NCBI RefSeq assembly: GCF_035658495.1
Contig: NZ_CP141944.1
Coordinates: 1,018,001-1,082,000 of the forward strand
Direction of reading: 5' to 3'
Source of the DNA: Novosphingobium sp. RL4
Lineage (GTDB): Bacteria > Pseudomonadota > Alphaproteobacteria > Sphingomonadales > Sphingomonadaceae
Length of the DNA stretch: 64,000 bases
Translations under genes and position numbers: made by a program
Shown here: positions 50,157 through 59,059 of the stretch, piece after piece
How the letters are laid out: every line of letters begins with the position of its first letter
How positions within the stretch are numbered: position 1 is the first letter of the stretch
Notes under the pieces: model-generated
Databases searched by the model: none
Told to the model about the DNA's origin: nothing
The model's input: only the letters and a program-made list of their open reading frames with translations

Positions 50157-51146
50157 ATGGCAAAACGCCTCCTCGCGGGCCGTCCGGTCCACTCCGTCGG
50201 TCTCGGCTGCATGAATGTGGCCTGGGCCTACGGCAATCCGCCGTCTCGCGAGGAGGCGGCCCGCCTGTTCCGCCACGCGCTGGACGCGGGCTGCGATCAC
50301 TTCGACACCGCCAATATCTACGGCATGGGGCTGAGCGAGGAAATCCTCGGCGAAGCGATCATGGACCGGCGCGGCGAGTTCCTGCTGGCCTCCAAGACCG
50401 GCATCCTGATCGACGGCGCCCGCCGCGGCATCGACTGCGCGCCGGAGAGCATCACCGCCTCGCTTGACGCCAGCCTGAAGCGGCTGGGCACCGATCACAT
50501 CGATCTGTTCTACATGCACCGCTTCGATCCCAAGGTGCCGATTGCCGAGTCGGTGGGCGCCATGGTGCGCGCGATCGAGGCGGGCAAGATCGGCGCCTAT
50601 GGCGTGTCCGAATGGTCCACCGCGCATATCCGTGAGGCACACGCGGTGCATCCGGTGGCGGCGGTGCAGACCGAATATTCGCTCTGGACGCGCAATGTCG
50701 AACTGGGCGTGCTGGACGCCACGCGCGAACTCGGGATTGCGCTCGTCGCCTTCTCGCCGGTCGCGCGCGGGGCGCTGGGCGGCGAGCTGGCCGATGTGAA
50801 CACGCTCACCGAGAAGGACCTGCGCCGCAATTTCCCGCGCTTCGTCGGCGAGAACTGGACGCATAATCTGGCGCTGATCGAGGAATTCAACGCTCTCGCC
50901 TCCTCGATCCGCGTCACCCCGGCGCAGCTGGCGCTGGCCTGGGTCCTCGCGCAGGCCGGGCACGTCCATGCCATCCCCGGCACCCGCTCGATTCCCCACT
51001 TCGACCAGAATCACGCGGCCGCCGCGCTGGAAATCGACGCGGCCGTTCTGGAGAAGGCGGGCGCGCTGATGAACCAGCAGACCATTGCCGGCCATCGCTA
51101 CCCGGACATGATCAAGCCGACCATCGATACCGAGGACTACGCCTGA
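50157..51146 (+). CDS. Aldo/keto reductase
   Basis: A 329-residue NADPH-dependent aldo/keto reductase: GCDHFDTANIYGMGLSEEIL (Asp and catalytic Tyr), ASKTGILIDG (Lys), DLFYMHRFDP (His) and AIPGTRSIPHFDQN near the C-terminus. All four catalytic residues (Asp, Tyr, Lys, His) are present. It is the last gene of the lig operon, two bases after ligC. It may reduce an aldehyde or keto intermediate from aromatic breakdown; the substrate is unknown. Confidence 0.9.
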   Translation: MAKRLLAGRPVHSVGLGCMNVAWAYGNPPSREEAARLFRHALDAGCDHFDTANIYGMGLSEEILGEAIMDRRGEFLLASKTGILIDGARRGIDCAPESITASLDASLKRLGTDHIDLFYMHRFDPKVPIAESVGAMVRAIEAGKIGAYGVSEWSTAHIREAHAVHPVAAVQTEYSLWTRNVELGVLDATRELGIALVAFSPVARGALGGELADVNTLTEKDLRRNFPRFVGENWTHNLALIEEFNALASSIRVTPAQLALAWVLAQAGHVHAIPGTRSIPHFDQNHAAAALEIDAAVLEKAGALMNQQTIAGHRYPDMIKPTIDTEDYA

Positions 51147-51197
51147 CCGGCCGATAGCCCTGACGGAACATAGGCTCTCCGGGACGGTTCTGACGGC

Positions 51198-52103
51198 ATG
51201 GACAATGCCGCCCAGACCGACCCGGAAACCGACGACGCCAGCGATCTTTCGCACGACGATCCCGAGCGCCGGCAATCCGACCGCGAGATCGAGGCCGACG
51301 AATCCGGCCTGACCGGCCACGAACGCGGCCAGATCAAGGACAACCTGCGGCTTTCGGCGATCACCGTCTTCTCGGTGATCCGGCGCGAGGGCGAGGAGGA
51401 ACTCCACCGCCCCGCCATGTCGCTCTGGTGGTCCGGCATCGCCGCGGGCATCGGCATTTCCACATCGGTCTTCGCGCAGGGCCTGCTCCACCAGTCTTTC
51501 GCGGATCACCCCCAGCGCGAACTCATTTCCGCGTTCGGCTATGCCATGGGCTTCGTGCTGGTGGTGCTCTCACGCCTGCAACTCTTCACGGAGAACACGC
51601 TCACGGCCGTGCTGCCGCTGCTGGCAGGGCCGAATGTGGAGCGGCTATGGCGCACGGCAAGGCTCTGGGCGATCGTGCTCGCCGCCAACCTCGTGGGCAC
51701 TTTCCTGACAGCGCTGTTGATCGACATCTTCGCCGATCCCGCGCATCCCACGCTGGCGGGCATGCTCGATGTCTCTCGCAAGGCCGCGCAGGCCAGCGGC
51801 TTGACCGCGCTGCTGGACGGCATTCCCGCGGGCTTCTTCATCGCCGCATTCGTGTGGATGCTGCCCAGTTCCAAGGGCTTCGAGATTTTCGTGGTCGGTC
51901 TTTTCGCCTGGCTGATCGCGGCGGGCGGCTTCGCGCATGTCGTGGCGGGATCGACGGAGATGTTCCTCCTCGTCCTTCACGGCGAGATACCGATGCTCGA
52001 TGCCTTCGCTCTCCATCTGGCGCCCACGCTGGTCGGCAATGTGATCGGCGGCACCGGTCTGTTCGCGCTTCTGGCCTTTGCGCAGATCAAGGCCGAAATC
52101 TGA
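51198..52103 (+). CDS. Formate/nitrite transporter-family channel
   Basis: A 301-residue protein with a charged N-terminal tail of about 70 residues, then six hydrophobic segments of the FNT fold (SLWWSGIAAGIGISTSVFAQ, AMGFVLVVLSRLQLFTENTL, AFVWMLPSSKGFEIF and TLVGNVIGGTGLFALL). FNT channels pass formate, nitrite or hydrosulfide. The long acidic N-terminus is typical of the less known YfdC-like branch. The fdhD gene 38 bases on suggests formate. Confidence 0.88.
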   Translation: MDNAAQTDPETDDASDLSHDDPERRQSDREIEADESGLTGHERGQIKDNLRLSAITVFSVIRREGEEELHRPAMSLWWSGIAAGIGISTSVFAQGLLHQSFADHPQRELISAFGYAMGFVLVVLSRLQLFTENTLTAVLPLLAGPNVERLWRTARLWAIVLAANLVGTFLTALLIDIFADPAHPTLAGMLDVSRKAAQASGLTALLDGIPAGFFIAAFVWMLPSSKGFEIFVVGLFAWLIAAGGFAHVVAGSTEMFLLVLHGEIPMLDAFALHLAPTLVGNVIGGTGLFALLAFAQIKAEI

Positions 52104-52141
52104 CGGATGACCTTGCCCGGCATGCAGGCTAGGACGGCGAG

Positions 52142-52978
52142 ATGAATGGTGCAAAGACGATCACGGTCCGCCGCAATGCTTACGGGACGGACCTGCGCGC
52201 GGGAGAACGTTTCGCCATTCCGGTAGAGGCGCCCATCGCCATCGAGACCAACGGCATCGCCTATGCCGTGATGATGGCGACTCCGACCGCCATCGAGGAT
52301 TTCGTGACCGGCTTCCTGATGGCCGAGGGGCTCGCCGAGGCGGACGAAGTCGGCGAAGTGGCCGTGCACCGGGTGGAGAACGGCGAATGGGGCACCGGCT
52401 ACGTGGCCCGCGTGAACCTGCCGCCTGAGCGCATCGGCGCGATCGTGGCGCGGGCGCGGCGGCGCGTGGGAGACAGTTCCTGCGGCATCTGCGGCATCGA
52501 AGGCGTGGAAGCGGCATTGCGTCCGCTGCCGGTGCTGAAGCGGCCGAGCAGGGCGACGGCAGCGGCGATCCGGCGCGGGCTTGACGGTTTGCAGGCCGGG
52601 CAGGCGCTGGGGCGCGAGACACATGCCACCCATGCCGCCGCCTTCTGCGACGAGTCCGGCCGCATGGTGCTGGTGCGCGAGGACGTGGGGCGGCACAATG
52701 CACTGGACAAGCTGGTCGGCGCGCTCGCCCGGGCCGGGATGGATCCGGGCGCGGGCTTCATGATCGTCACCTCGCGCTGTTCCTACGAACTGGTGGAGAA
52801 GGCCGCGCGCGCCGGTTGCCCGTTGCTCGTCGCGATTTCCGCACCCACCGACCTGGCCGTTCGCCGGGCGCGGGCGGCGGGGCTGAAGCTGTGCTTCGTG
52901 GCGCGGGACGATACGATGCTGCTGGTACACGACTGCGACGAGACCGACGAACGTGCCATGCGGCTCGTCGAACCGTAA
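52142..52978 (+). CDS. fdhD: Formate dehydrogenase accessory sulfurtransferase FdhD
   Basis: A 278-residue protein with the CxxC loop Cys114/Cys117 (GDSSCGICG), FVTGFLMAEGLAEADE, THAAAFCDESGRMVLVREDV and GRHNALDKLVGALA. FdhD carries sulfur from IscS to the molybdenum cofactor of formate dehydrogenase. No formate dehydrogenase gene is in the window; a molybdenum hydroxylase of another kind is encoded 7 kb away. Confidence 0.94.
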   Translation: MNGAKTITVRRNAYGTDLRAGERFAIPVEAPIAIETNGIAYAVMMATPTAIEDFVTGFLMAEGLAEADEVGEVAVHRVENGEWGTGYVARVNLPPERIGAIVARARRRVGDSSCGICGIEGVEAALRPLPVLKRPSRATAAAIRRGLDGLQAGQALGRETHATHAAAFCDESGRMVLVREDVGRHNALDKLVGALARAGMDPGAGFMIVTSRCSYELVEKAARAGCPLLVAISAPTDLAVRRARAAGLKLCFVARDDTMLLVHDCDETDERAMRLVEP

Positions 52979-53070
52979 ACCGGCGTCTTCCTGTTTTGCT
53001 TGCAGTATTCGCGCGCAATCCTAGATTCGCAGACGACGACTACACTTCTTGAAGGACGGGACTTTCTTCC

Positions 53071-54285
53071 ATGGCCACTACGACCGATCAGGCGACCACA
53101 GGCGAGCTGAAGCTGACGCCTCCCGATCCGGTGCCGGTGGTCCAGCCAGAGAAGGCGGCCGGTCTCGTCCCCGTGGGCGACGAGCAGAAGTCCAAGTTGC
53201 AGGTCCGCGTCGATGAATTCGTGAACGACCTGGTGTCCCAGGACGTTAACTCGCCCGAATTCGGCCGCCGTGTCGACCAGATTACCAACATGGGCCGCAA
53301 GGAGATTTCCGAGGCCGCCGGCCAGTCCAACCGCTTCCTCGATCGTCCGGTGCGGGCGATGGACAAGGACGCCGGCGTCGGCGCCGACCTTGCCGAGCTG
53401 CGCCGCACGGTGGAAGACCTCGACCCCTCGACCAAGGGCGACCTGCTCTCGCGCCGCAAGATCTTCGGGATCATCCCGATGGGCAACAAGCTGCGCAACT
53501 ACTTCGACGGCTATCAGAGCGCGCAGGGCCACATCAGCGCGATCCTCGCCCGCCTGCAGGGGGGCAAGGACGAACTGCTGATGGACAATGCCGGTATCGA
53601 CGTGGAGCGGCAGAACCTCTGGGCGGCGATGGGCAAGCTCGAACAGATGATCTTCATGTCGAAGGCGCTGGACGAGACCTTGGAGCAGAAGGCCAACGAT
53701 CTCGACCATACCGACCCTGCCAAGGCCAAGGCGGTGCGCGAATCCGCGCTGTTCTACGTGCGCCAGCGGACGCAGGACCTGCTGACGCAGATGGCGGTTT
53801 CGGTGCAGGGCTACCTCGCGCTCGATCTGGTCAAGAAGAACAACGTCGAACTGATCAAGGGCGTGGACCGGGCTTCCACCACCACCGTCGGCGCGCTGCG
53901 CACCGCGGTTACCGTGGCGCAGGCGATGGCCAACCAGAAGCTGGTGCTGGACCAGATCACCGCGCTCAACACCACGACCGCGCGGATCATCGACGGCACC
54001 GGCCAGATGCTGAAGGACAACACCGCCCGCATCCACGAGCAGGCGGCGAATTCCACGATCCCGCTGGAAACCCTCAGCCGCGCCTTCCAGAACATCTACG
54101 ACACGATGGATTCGATCGACACCTTCAAGATGCAGGCGCTCGATTCGATGAAGCAGACGGTGCAATCGCTCGAAGGCGAGGTCACGAAGTCCAAGGCCTA
54201 TATCGCCCGCGCGCAGGGGCAGGCCGAAGGCACCGCGCTGGGTAGCGACAAGGCGGCGAAAGCCATGCTGGAGGCGCTCGACTGA
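53071..54285 (+). CDS. TelA/KlaA-family toxic anion resistance protein
   Basis: A 404-residue mostly helical protein of the TelA family (PF05816): VDEFVNDLVSQDVNSPEFGR, IIPMGNKLRNYFDGYQSAQG, LIKGVDRASTTTVGALRTAV and VAQAMANQKLVLDQI. Members are linked with tellurite and other stress resistance, but the biochemistry is unclear. It is first in a set with a small membrane protein, a YqiJ-like protein and a flotillin, which suggests a role in envelope stress. Confidence 0.92.
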   Translation: MATTTDQATTGELKLTPPDPVPVVQPEKAAGLVPVGDEQKSKLQVRVDEFVNDLVSQDVNSPEFGRRVDQITNMGRKEISEAAGQSNRFLDRPVRAMDKDAGVGADLAELRRTVEDLDPSTKGDLLSRRKIFGIIPMGNKLRNYFDGYQSAQGHISAILARLQGGKDELLMDNAGIDVERQNLWAAMGKLEQMIFMSKALDETLEQKANDLDHTDPAKAKAVRESALFYVRQRTQDLLTQMAVSVQGYLALDLVKKNNVELIKGVDRASTTTVGALRTAVTVAQAMANQKLVLDQITALNTTTARIIDGTGQMLKDNTARIHEQAANSTIPLETLSRAFQNIYDTMDSIDTFKMQALDSMKQTVQSLEGEVTKSKAYIARAQGQAEGTALGSDKAAKAMLEALD

Positions 54286-54290
54286 CCGCC

Positions 54291-55013
54291 ATGGCCAATC
54301 CCGTCACTCCCCGCAATCGCAGTGCCGTGAACCAGGAAATCATCCGCGCCGCCCGCCGCCAGCGCGCGGCGCGGCTTTATAACGCGCGCAAGGAGCGCTG
54401 GAACTTCCGCTGGCGCCGCATTCGTCGGGCGTTCCTGGCGCTGTTCGGCATCTTCATCGTGGCGTTGACGGCGGGCCTCATCCTGGGCGGGCTTTCCTTC
54501 ACGACGACGGTGCTCACCACGCTGCTTGCCTTTGCGGTGTTCATCGTTCTCTCGATCTATCCTTCTTCGCCCCGGCCCCGTGCCGAGCAACTCGGCAGCG
54601 CGACATTGCCGGAACTGGCGGGATCGACCGAACTCTGGCTGGAAAGCCGCCGCCGCGCCCTGCCCAATGCCGCGGTGGACGCGGTGGACATGATCGGCGT
54701 GCGCCTGGAGCAATTGGCGCCGCAACTCGCCACGCTGGAGGATAGCGGCCCCGCCGCGCGCGAGGTGCGGAAGCTGCTGTCCGAACACCTGCCCTCGCTG
54801 GTGGACAGCTATACCCGGATTCCCGCAGAACTGCGGAACAAGCCCCATGCCGGGGGAACCACGCCTTCGCAGCAACTGGTCGAGGGCCTCGATGTCATCG
54901 CCGGGCAGATCGAGACGATGAGTCTGGATCTGTCGCGCAACGATCTCGACGCGCTGGCGACGCGCGGACGCTTTCTCGAAACCAAGTATATCGACGCCCG
55001 CGACGATGGTTGA
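54291..55013 (+). CDS. Membrane protein next to TelA (XpaC-like position)
   Basis: A 240-residue protein with a strongly basic N-terminus (about residues 15-50, many Arg), two hydrophobic helices (ALFGIFIVALTAGLILGG and VLTTLLAFAVFIVLSIYP) and a helical cytoplasmic tail. In other bacteria TelA-like proteins are encoded beside XpaC-type membrane proteins, and the layout fits, but I see no clear motif, so the function stays open. The stop overlaps the next start by eight bases. Confidence 0.75.
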   Translation: MANPVTPRNRSAVNQEIIRAARRQRAARLYNARKERWNFRWRRIRRAFLALFGIFIVALTAGLILGGLSFTTTVLTTLLAFAVFIVLSIYPSSPRPRAEQLGSATLPELAGSTELWLESRRRALPNAAVDAVDMIGVRLEQLAPQLATLEDSGPAAREVRKLLSEHLPSLVDSYTRIPAELRNKPHAGGTTPSQQLVEGLDVIAGQIETMSLDLSRNDLDALATRGRFLETKYIDARDDG

Positions 55014-55644
55014 CCTGCTGACGCGGGCGGGGAGCCTGCCGTTCTCCGTCGCGCTGGCGCTGATGCTGATGTTTGCGCTGCTCCAGATCGTGGGCGCGGG
55101 CGACTTTCTGGGCGGTGACGCGGATGTCGATGCCCATGCCGGCGTCCATGCGCATGGCGGGATCGACGCAGGCCTGCTTTCGGTTCTCGGCATCGGCCGC
55201 GTGCCGTTCCTGATGTGGTTGATGCTGCTGCTCACCGTATTCGGGCTGGTGGGCATTTCGGCGCAGGAACTGCTGCTCTCGCTGACGGGCCACACCTGGA
55301 GTGCATGGCTGGTCGCCCCGGTCGTCGGCCTCGCTTCGCTGCCGGTCAGCGGCATGCTGTCGCGCGGGCTGGGGCGGATCATCCCGCAGGACGAGACGAC
55401 CGCGATCGACATTTCCGCCCTCGTCGGCCGGGAGGCGGAGATTCTCGTCGGCACGGCAACGCCGGGCAGTCCCGCGCGGGGCCGGGTGGTGGATTTCCAT
55501 GGGCAGCCCCACAATGTCATGGTCGAGCCCGACGAGCACGGCCAGCGCTTCGTGCAGGGCGAAAAGGTCCTGCTGGTCCGCCGCGATGGCGATGTATTCA
55601 AGGGCATCGCCCGGGGCGACCACTATCTTCCGCGCCTTGACTGA
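55006..55644 (+). CDS. YqiJ-like membrane protein with NfeD-type OB fold
   Basis: A 212-residue protein with three to four hydrophobic segments, a His/Asp-rich periplasmic loop (DADVDAHAGVHAHGGIDA, about residues 38-55, perhaps metal-binding) and a C-terminal OB fold (SALVGREAEILVG, GRVVDFHGQPHNVMVEPDEH). YqiJ/NfeD proteins work with flotillins in membrane microdomains; a flotillin gene follows, as in the E. coli yqiJK pair. Confidence 0.87.
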   Translation: MVDLLTRAGSLPFSVALALMLMFALLQIVGAGDFLGGDADVDAHAGVHAHGGIDAGLLSVLGIGRVPFLMWLMLLLTVFGLVGISAQELLLSLTGHTWSAWLVAPVVGLASLPVSGMLSRGLGRIIPQDETTAIDISALVGREAEILVGTATPGSPARGRVVDFHGQPHNVMVEPDEHGQRFVQGEKVLLVRRDGDVFKGIARGDHYLPRLD

Positions 55645-55809
55645 ATTGAGGATGGGAAACTCCGGATCGGTTCGATTAAAGCACTGAAAATCGAGCAAAC
55701 CGGCCCGGTTTTTATGGAAGATTTTGCGAATTTCGGATAAGAACTTCCGTGAAATTCAATGCTCGCGCGCCATTTTTCTCGGGCGGGCATCAACGGGAGA
55801 ATTCTTAAC

Positions 55810-57501
55810 ATGCAAGACCTCGTCGGCATCGCGATTCTGGCCGGCATCGCTCTGGTCCTGTTCCTGGCGCTCGGCCTCATGCTGGCGCGGCTCTACAAGC
55901 GTGCCTCGAAGGAAATCGGGTTCGTTCGCACGGGCTTCGGCGGTGAAAAGGTCGTGATGAACGGCGGCGCGCTGGTCCTGCCGGTATTCCACGAGACGAT
56001 GCCGGTGAACATGAACACCGTGCGTCTCGCGGTGGAGCGCAAGAACCAGGATGCGCTCATCACTCTCGATCGACTGCGAATTGACGTGAAGGCGGAATTC
56101 TACGTCCGCGTCCGCCCGGATGCGGGCGCCATCGCCATGGCGGCGCAGACGCTTGGCGCGCGGACCATGCATCCCGAGGCGCTGAAGGAACTCGTCGAAG
56201 GCAAGTTCGTCGATGCGCTGCGCTCGGTGGCGGCAGGCATGACGATGAACCAGCTTCACGAACAGCGCGCGGATTTCGTGCAGAAGGTGCAGCAGGTCTC
56301 CTCGTCCGATCTCGCGATGAACGGGCTGGAACTGGAATCGGTCTCCTTGACCGGCCTCGACCAGACCTCGATCGAACACTTCAACGCAAACAACGCTTTC
56401 GATGCCGAGGGTCTGACCAAGCTGACCGAGCAGATCGAACTGCGCAAGAAGGCCCGGAACGACATCGAGCAGGACACCCGCGTCCAGATCGAGACGAAGA
56501 ACCTCGAAGCGGAGCGCGTTTCGCTTTCGATCCAGCGCGACAACGAGTTCGCAAAGCTGGAGCAGGAGCGCGAGATCGAGATGCGCCGCGCGGAACAGGC
56601 CGCGGAAGTGGCGCGCGAACAGGCGCTGCGCAGCCGTGAGGCGGAAGAAGCCCGGATCATCGCCAAGCAGCAGGTCGATTCCCAGCAGATCGAATCGGAC
56701 CGCACCATCCAGCAGGCCAAGATCGCGCAGGCGCAGGCCGTCGAACTGGCGCGGCAGGGCCAGCAGATCGCGATCCAGAACAAGAGCCGCGAGGAAAGCC
56801 AGGCCAAGGCGGAGGCCGATGAGGCGCGCGCCAAGGCGGTCGCCGCAGAGGAACAGGTCGTCACCAGCCGTGAAACCGAGGTGGCGGAGCGCGTCAAGCG
56901 TATCGAACTGATCGAGGCCAGCAAGGAAGCCGAGCGGCAGGCGATCTCCATCAAGGTAGAGGCCGAGGCGGAGCGCGAGGCGGCTGCCAACCGGGCGGAA
57001 GCCTTCCGGCTGGCCGCCGAAGGTGAGGCCGAAGCGGAAAAGCTCCGCGCCGAAGCGTCGCGCGTGCGCTTCGAGGTCGAGGCGGCCGGTCAGCGTGCCG
57101 TCAACGAGGCGGCGAACCTCCTTTCGTCCGACCAGATCTCGCTCCAGATGAAGCTGGCGCTGCTCAAGGTACTGCCGGAAATCGTGCGCGAATCCGTGCG
57201 GCCGCTGGAGGCTATCGATTCGATCAAGATCGTGCAGGTTGACGGGCTGACCCAGAAGGGCGGCGCGGGAGCTTCCCCGGCTGCGGCAGGTGGTTCGGGC
57301 AATCTGGCCAACGACGCGGTCAGCGCGGCGCTGGCCTATCGGGCACAGGCGCCGGTGATCGACGGGCTGATGAAGGAACTGGGGCTCGACGGTGCTTCGC
57401 TTGCGAATCTGGTGCAGGGCGCGGTGCAGGCGCCCGCTTCGGTTCCGATCGTAGCCGCCGCAAATGATGCCAGGGGCGCGCCGCTCGGCGAAGCCGAATG
57501 A
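55810..57501 (+). CDS. Flotillin-family protein (YqiK-like)
   Basis: A 563-residue protein with an N-terminal membrane helix (DLVGIAILAGIALVLFLALG), an SPFH/band 7 domain (about residues 30-200, including GGALVLPVFHETMPVNMNTV) and a very long Glu/Ala/Arg coiled coil (about 230-470). The start at 55810 has GGGAGA eight bases upstream; an in-frame ATG at 55759 is less likely. Flotillins oligomerise and organise membrane microdomains. Partner of the YqiJ-like protein. Confidence 0.92.
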   Translation: MQDLVGIAILAGIALVLFLALGLMLARLYKRASKEIGFVRTGFGGEKVVMNGGALVLPVFHETMPVNMNTVRLAVERKNQDALITLDRLRIDVKAEFYVRVRPDAGAIAMAAQTLGARTMHPEALKELVEGKFVDALRSVAAGMTMNQLHEQRADFVQKVQQVSSSDLAMNGLELESVSLTGLDQTSIEHFNANNAFDAEGLTKLTEQIELRKKARNDIEQDTRVQIETKNLEAERVSLSIQRDNEFAKLEQEREIEMRRAEQAAEVAREQALRSREAEEARIIAKQQVDSQQIESDRTIQQAKIAQAQAVELARQGQQIAIQNKSREESQAKAEADEARAKAVAAEEQVVTSRETEVAERVKRIELIEASKEAERQAISIKVEAEAEREAAANRAEAFRLAAEGEAEAEKLRAEASRVRFEVEAAGQRAVNEAANLLSSDQISLQMKLALLKVLPEIVRESVRPLEAIDSIKIVQVDGLTQKGGAGASPAAAGGSGNLANDAVSAALAYRAQAPVIDGLMKELGLDGASLANLVQGAVQAPASVPIVAAANDARGAPLGEAE

Positions 57502-57540
57502 GGTGATCGGGCGGCTGGAATGGTTTGCCTGACAGAATAA

Positions 57541-57567
57541 AGGGACGCCGGACCGCCTGGCGTCCCT
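57541..57567 (+). terminator. Terminator after the flotillin gene
   Basis: AGGGACGCC (57541-57549) and GGCGTCCCT (57559-57567): a perfect 9-base-pair stem with an A-rich 5' flank (AATAA) and only TTA after it. It ends the TelA-flotillin set, about 40 bases after the stop. Confidence 0.7.
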
Positions 57568-57667
57568 TATCGCCGTGGCGGCACGGCCCGCCCTGCCTTC
57601 CGGAGAAAGGCCATGTTAGGCCATCCCGCGAACGCCGGACGAACCGGTGGAACGGGAGATATGCGTC

Positions 57668-58036
57668 ATGGCCGGGCCATTCCACAAGATCCTGCTGTTC
57701 ATGAAGCGTCGGCCCGATCTGACGGTCGAGCAGTTCCGCGCTTATTACGAGACGCGTCATGCGCCGCTGGCGGAACGCTATTCGCGCGGGGTCAGTCGCT
57801 ACATCCGGCGTTATGTCGATCCGCAAGTCCATCCCGAAACCGGCGCCTTCCTTGATGGGCCGGACGTCATTACCGAACTCTGGTTCGAGGACGAGGCGAT
57901 CTATCGCGCCACGCTCGGCTATATCACCACCAGCCTGATGCCGGATGAGATCGTTGCCGATGAGCGCAATCTGTTCGACCGCGCCTCTTTTCGGATCGCG
58001 ACGGTGGTGGAATACGAAAGCGCATCGACGGGGTGA
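57668..58036 (+). CDS. EthD-domain protein
   Basis: A 122-residue ferredoxin-like protein of the EthD family: FMKRRPDLTVEQFRAYYETR and HAPLAERY near the start, and a conserved acidic late block (LWFEDEAIYRAT). I prefer the ATG at 57668 (GGGAGA eight bases before) over an ATG at 57647. EthD proteins appear in degradation clusters of ethers, polyketides and aromatics, often as small dehydratases or helpers. Its neighbour is a convergent short-chain dehydrogenase. Confidence 0.85.
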   Translation: MAGPFHKILLFMKRRPDLTVEQFRAYYETRHAPLAERYSRGVSRYIRRYVDPQVHPETGAFLDGPDVITELWFEDEAIYRATLGYITTSLMPDEIVADERNLFDRASFRIATVVEYESASTG

Positions 58037-58066
58037 AAGCCGCGGGCAATCACCCCGGCGGGGGGA

Positions 58067-58858
58067 TCAGATTCCCAGCCGCCCCATGATTCCGCCATCC
58101 ACCTTGATGTCGCACCCGCTGACGTAGCTTGCCGCCGGAGAGCAGAGGAATTCCGCGACCGAGGCGATTTCGTCGCCCACGCCGAGGCGGCCGAGCGGGG
58201 TCATTCCCATCATCCGCACCATCTGTTCGCTGGCCTTGGCTTCGGCGCGGCTCATTTCGGTATCGATGAAGCCCGGCGCGATCGAGACGATCCGCACGCC
58301 GCGTGCACCGTAGGCTGCAGCTTCGCGTCCGACGAGGCCGATCACTGCGCGCTTGGAAAGCGTGTAGCCCATGCCGGGATTGGTTGCGTGCCCGTCCACC
58401 CCTTCGCGGCCCTTGCCGGCGACGAGGTCCTGCACAGCCGATACCATGGCGGGGTCGCCCAGCAGATAAGCCGACATCGACGAGATCAGCACCGCGCATC
58501 CGCCCGCTTCGAAGCGGGGCAGGAGGGCGGCGACAAGCCTTTCGGTGGCGAAATAGTTCACTTCGAGAATGCGCGGCGCTTCTGCCATGGTGGGCGAGAG
58601 CCCGGCGGTGTGAACGAGCGCGAACAGCGGGGCGTCGCCCAATGCGTCCAGCAGCTGCTGCGGGAACTCCGCTGCGGAAATGTCCCCGGCGAGGGTCGAG
58701 ACTTCGGTGCCGCCCGCGCGAAGTTCCGATGCGAGCGCGGCAAGGCGTTCGGCGTTCACATCGCACAGGAGCAGGGAATAGCCCTGCGCGGCGAAACGGG
58801 TTGCGGCCGGGCGGCCCATGCCTCCGGCGGCACCAGTGATGATGACGGTTGCGCTCAT
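58067..58858 (-). CDS. Short-chain dehydrogenase/reductase
   Basis: A 263-residue SDR: cofactor motif TGAAGGMGRPAA, catalytic Ser near 127 (LISSMSAY), Tyr165 and Lys169 (GYTLSKRA), and the late GGIMGRLGI end. Asp33 after the second strand (LLLCDVNAERLA) indicates NAD(H) use. This resembles the hydroxysteroid dehydrogenase type of classical SDRs, in which a long loop follows the Ser. The substrate is not known. It is convergent with the EthD gene and divergent from the molybdenum hydroxylase operon; the 201-base gap 58859-59059 shows nothing distinct. Confidence 0.9.
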   Translation of the reverse strand: MSATVIITGAAGGMGRPAATRFAAQGYSLLLCDVNAERLAALASELRAGGTEVSTLAGDISAAEFPQQLLDALGDAPLFALVHTAGLSPTMAEAPRILEVNYFATERLVAALLPRFEAGGCAVLISSMSAYLLGDPAMVSAVQDLVAGKGREGVDGHATNPGMGYTLSKRAVIGLVGREAAAYGARGVRIVSIAPGFIDTEMSRAEAKASEQMVRMMGMTPLGRLGVGDEIASVAEFLCSPAASYVSGCDIKVDGGIMGRLGI

Positions 58859-59059
58859 GACCTCTCCTTTTCGCGCCGTTCCTTCGGCATCGGGCGAAGT
58901 GGTAACGGGCGCCGGGAGGTCTAGCCAGCGCCTGAGGCACTCATCGCCCCGGGGAATAAGATACAGTGTCGCTCATACTTCTTGCATTGAACCGCATCCC
59001 GTCGTTTCATCCGCGCCTATGGGCCGCGGGCAAGACGGCAGCGATCTGGGAGTGCGCGG

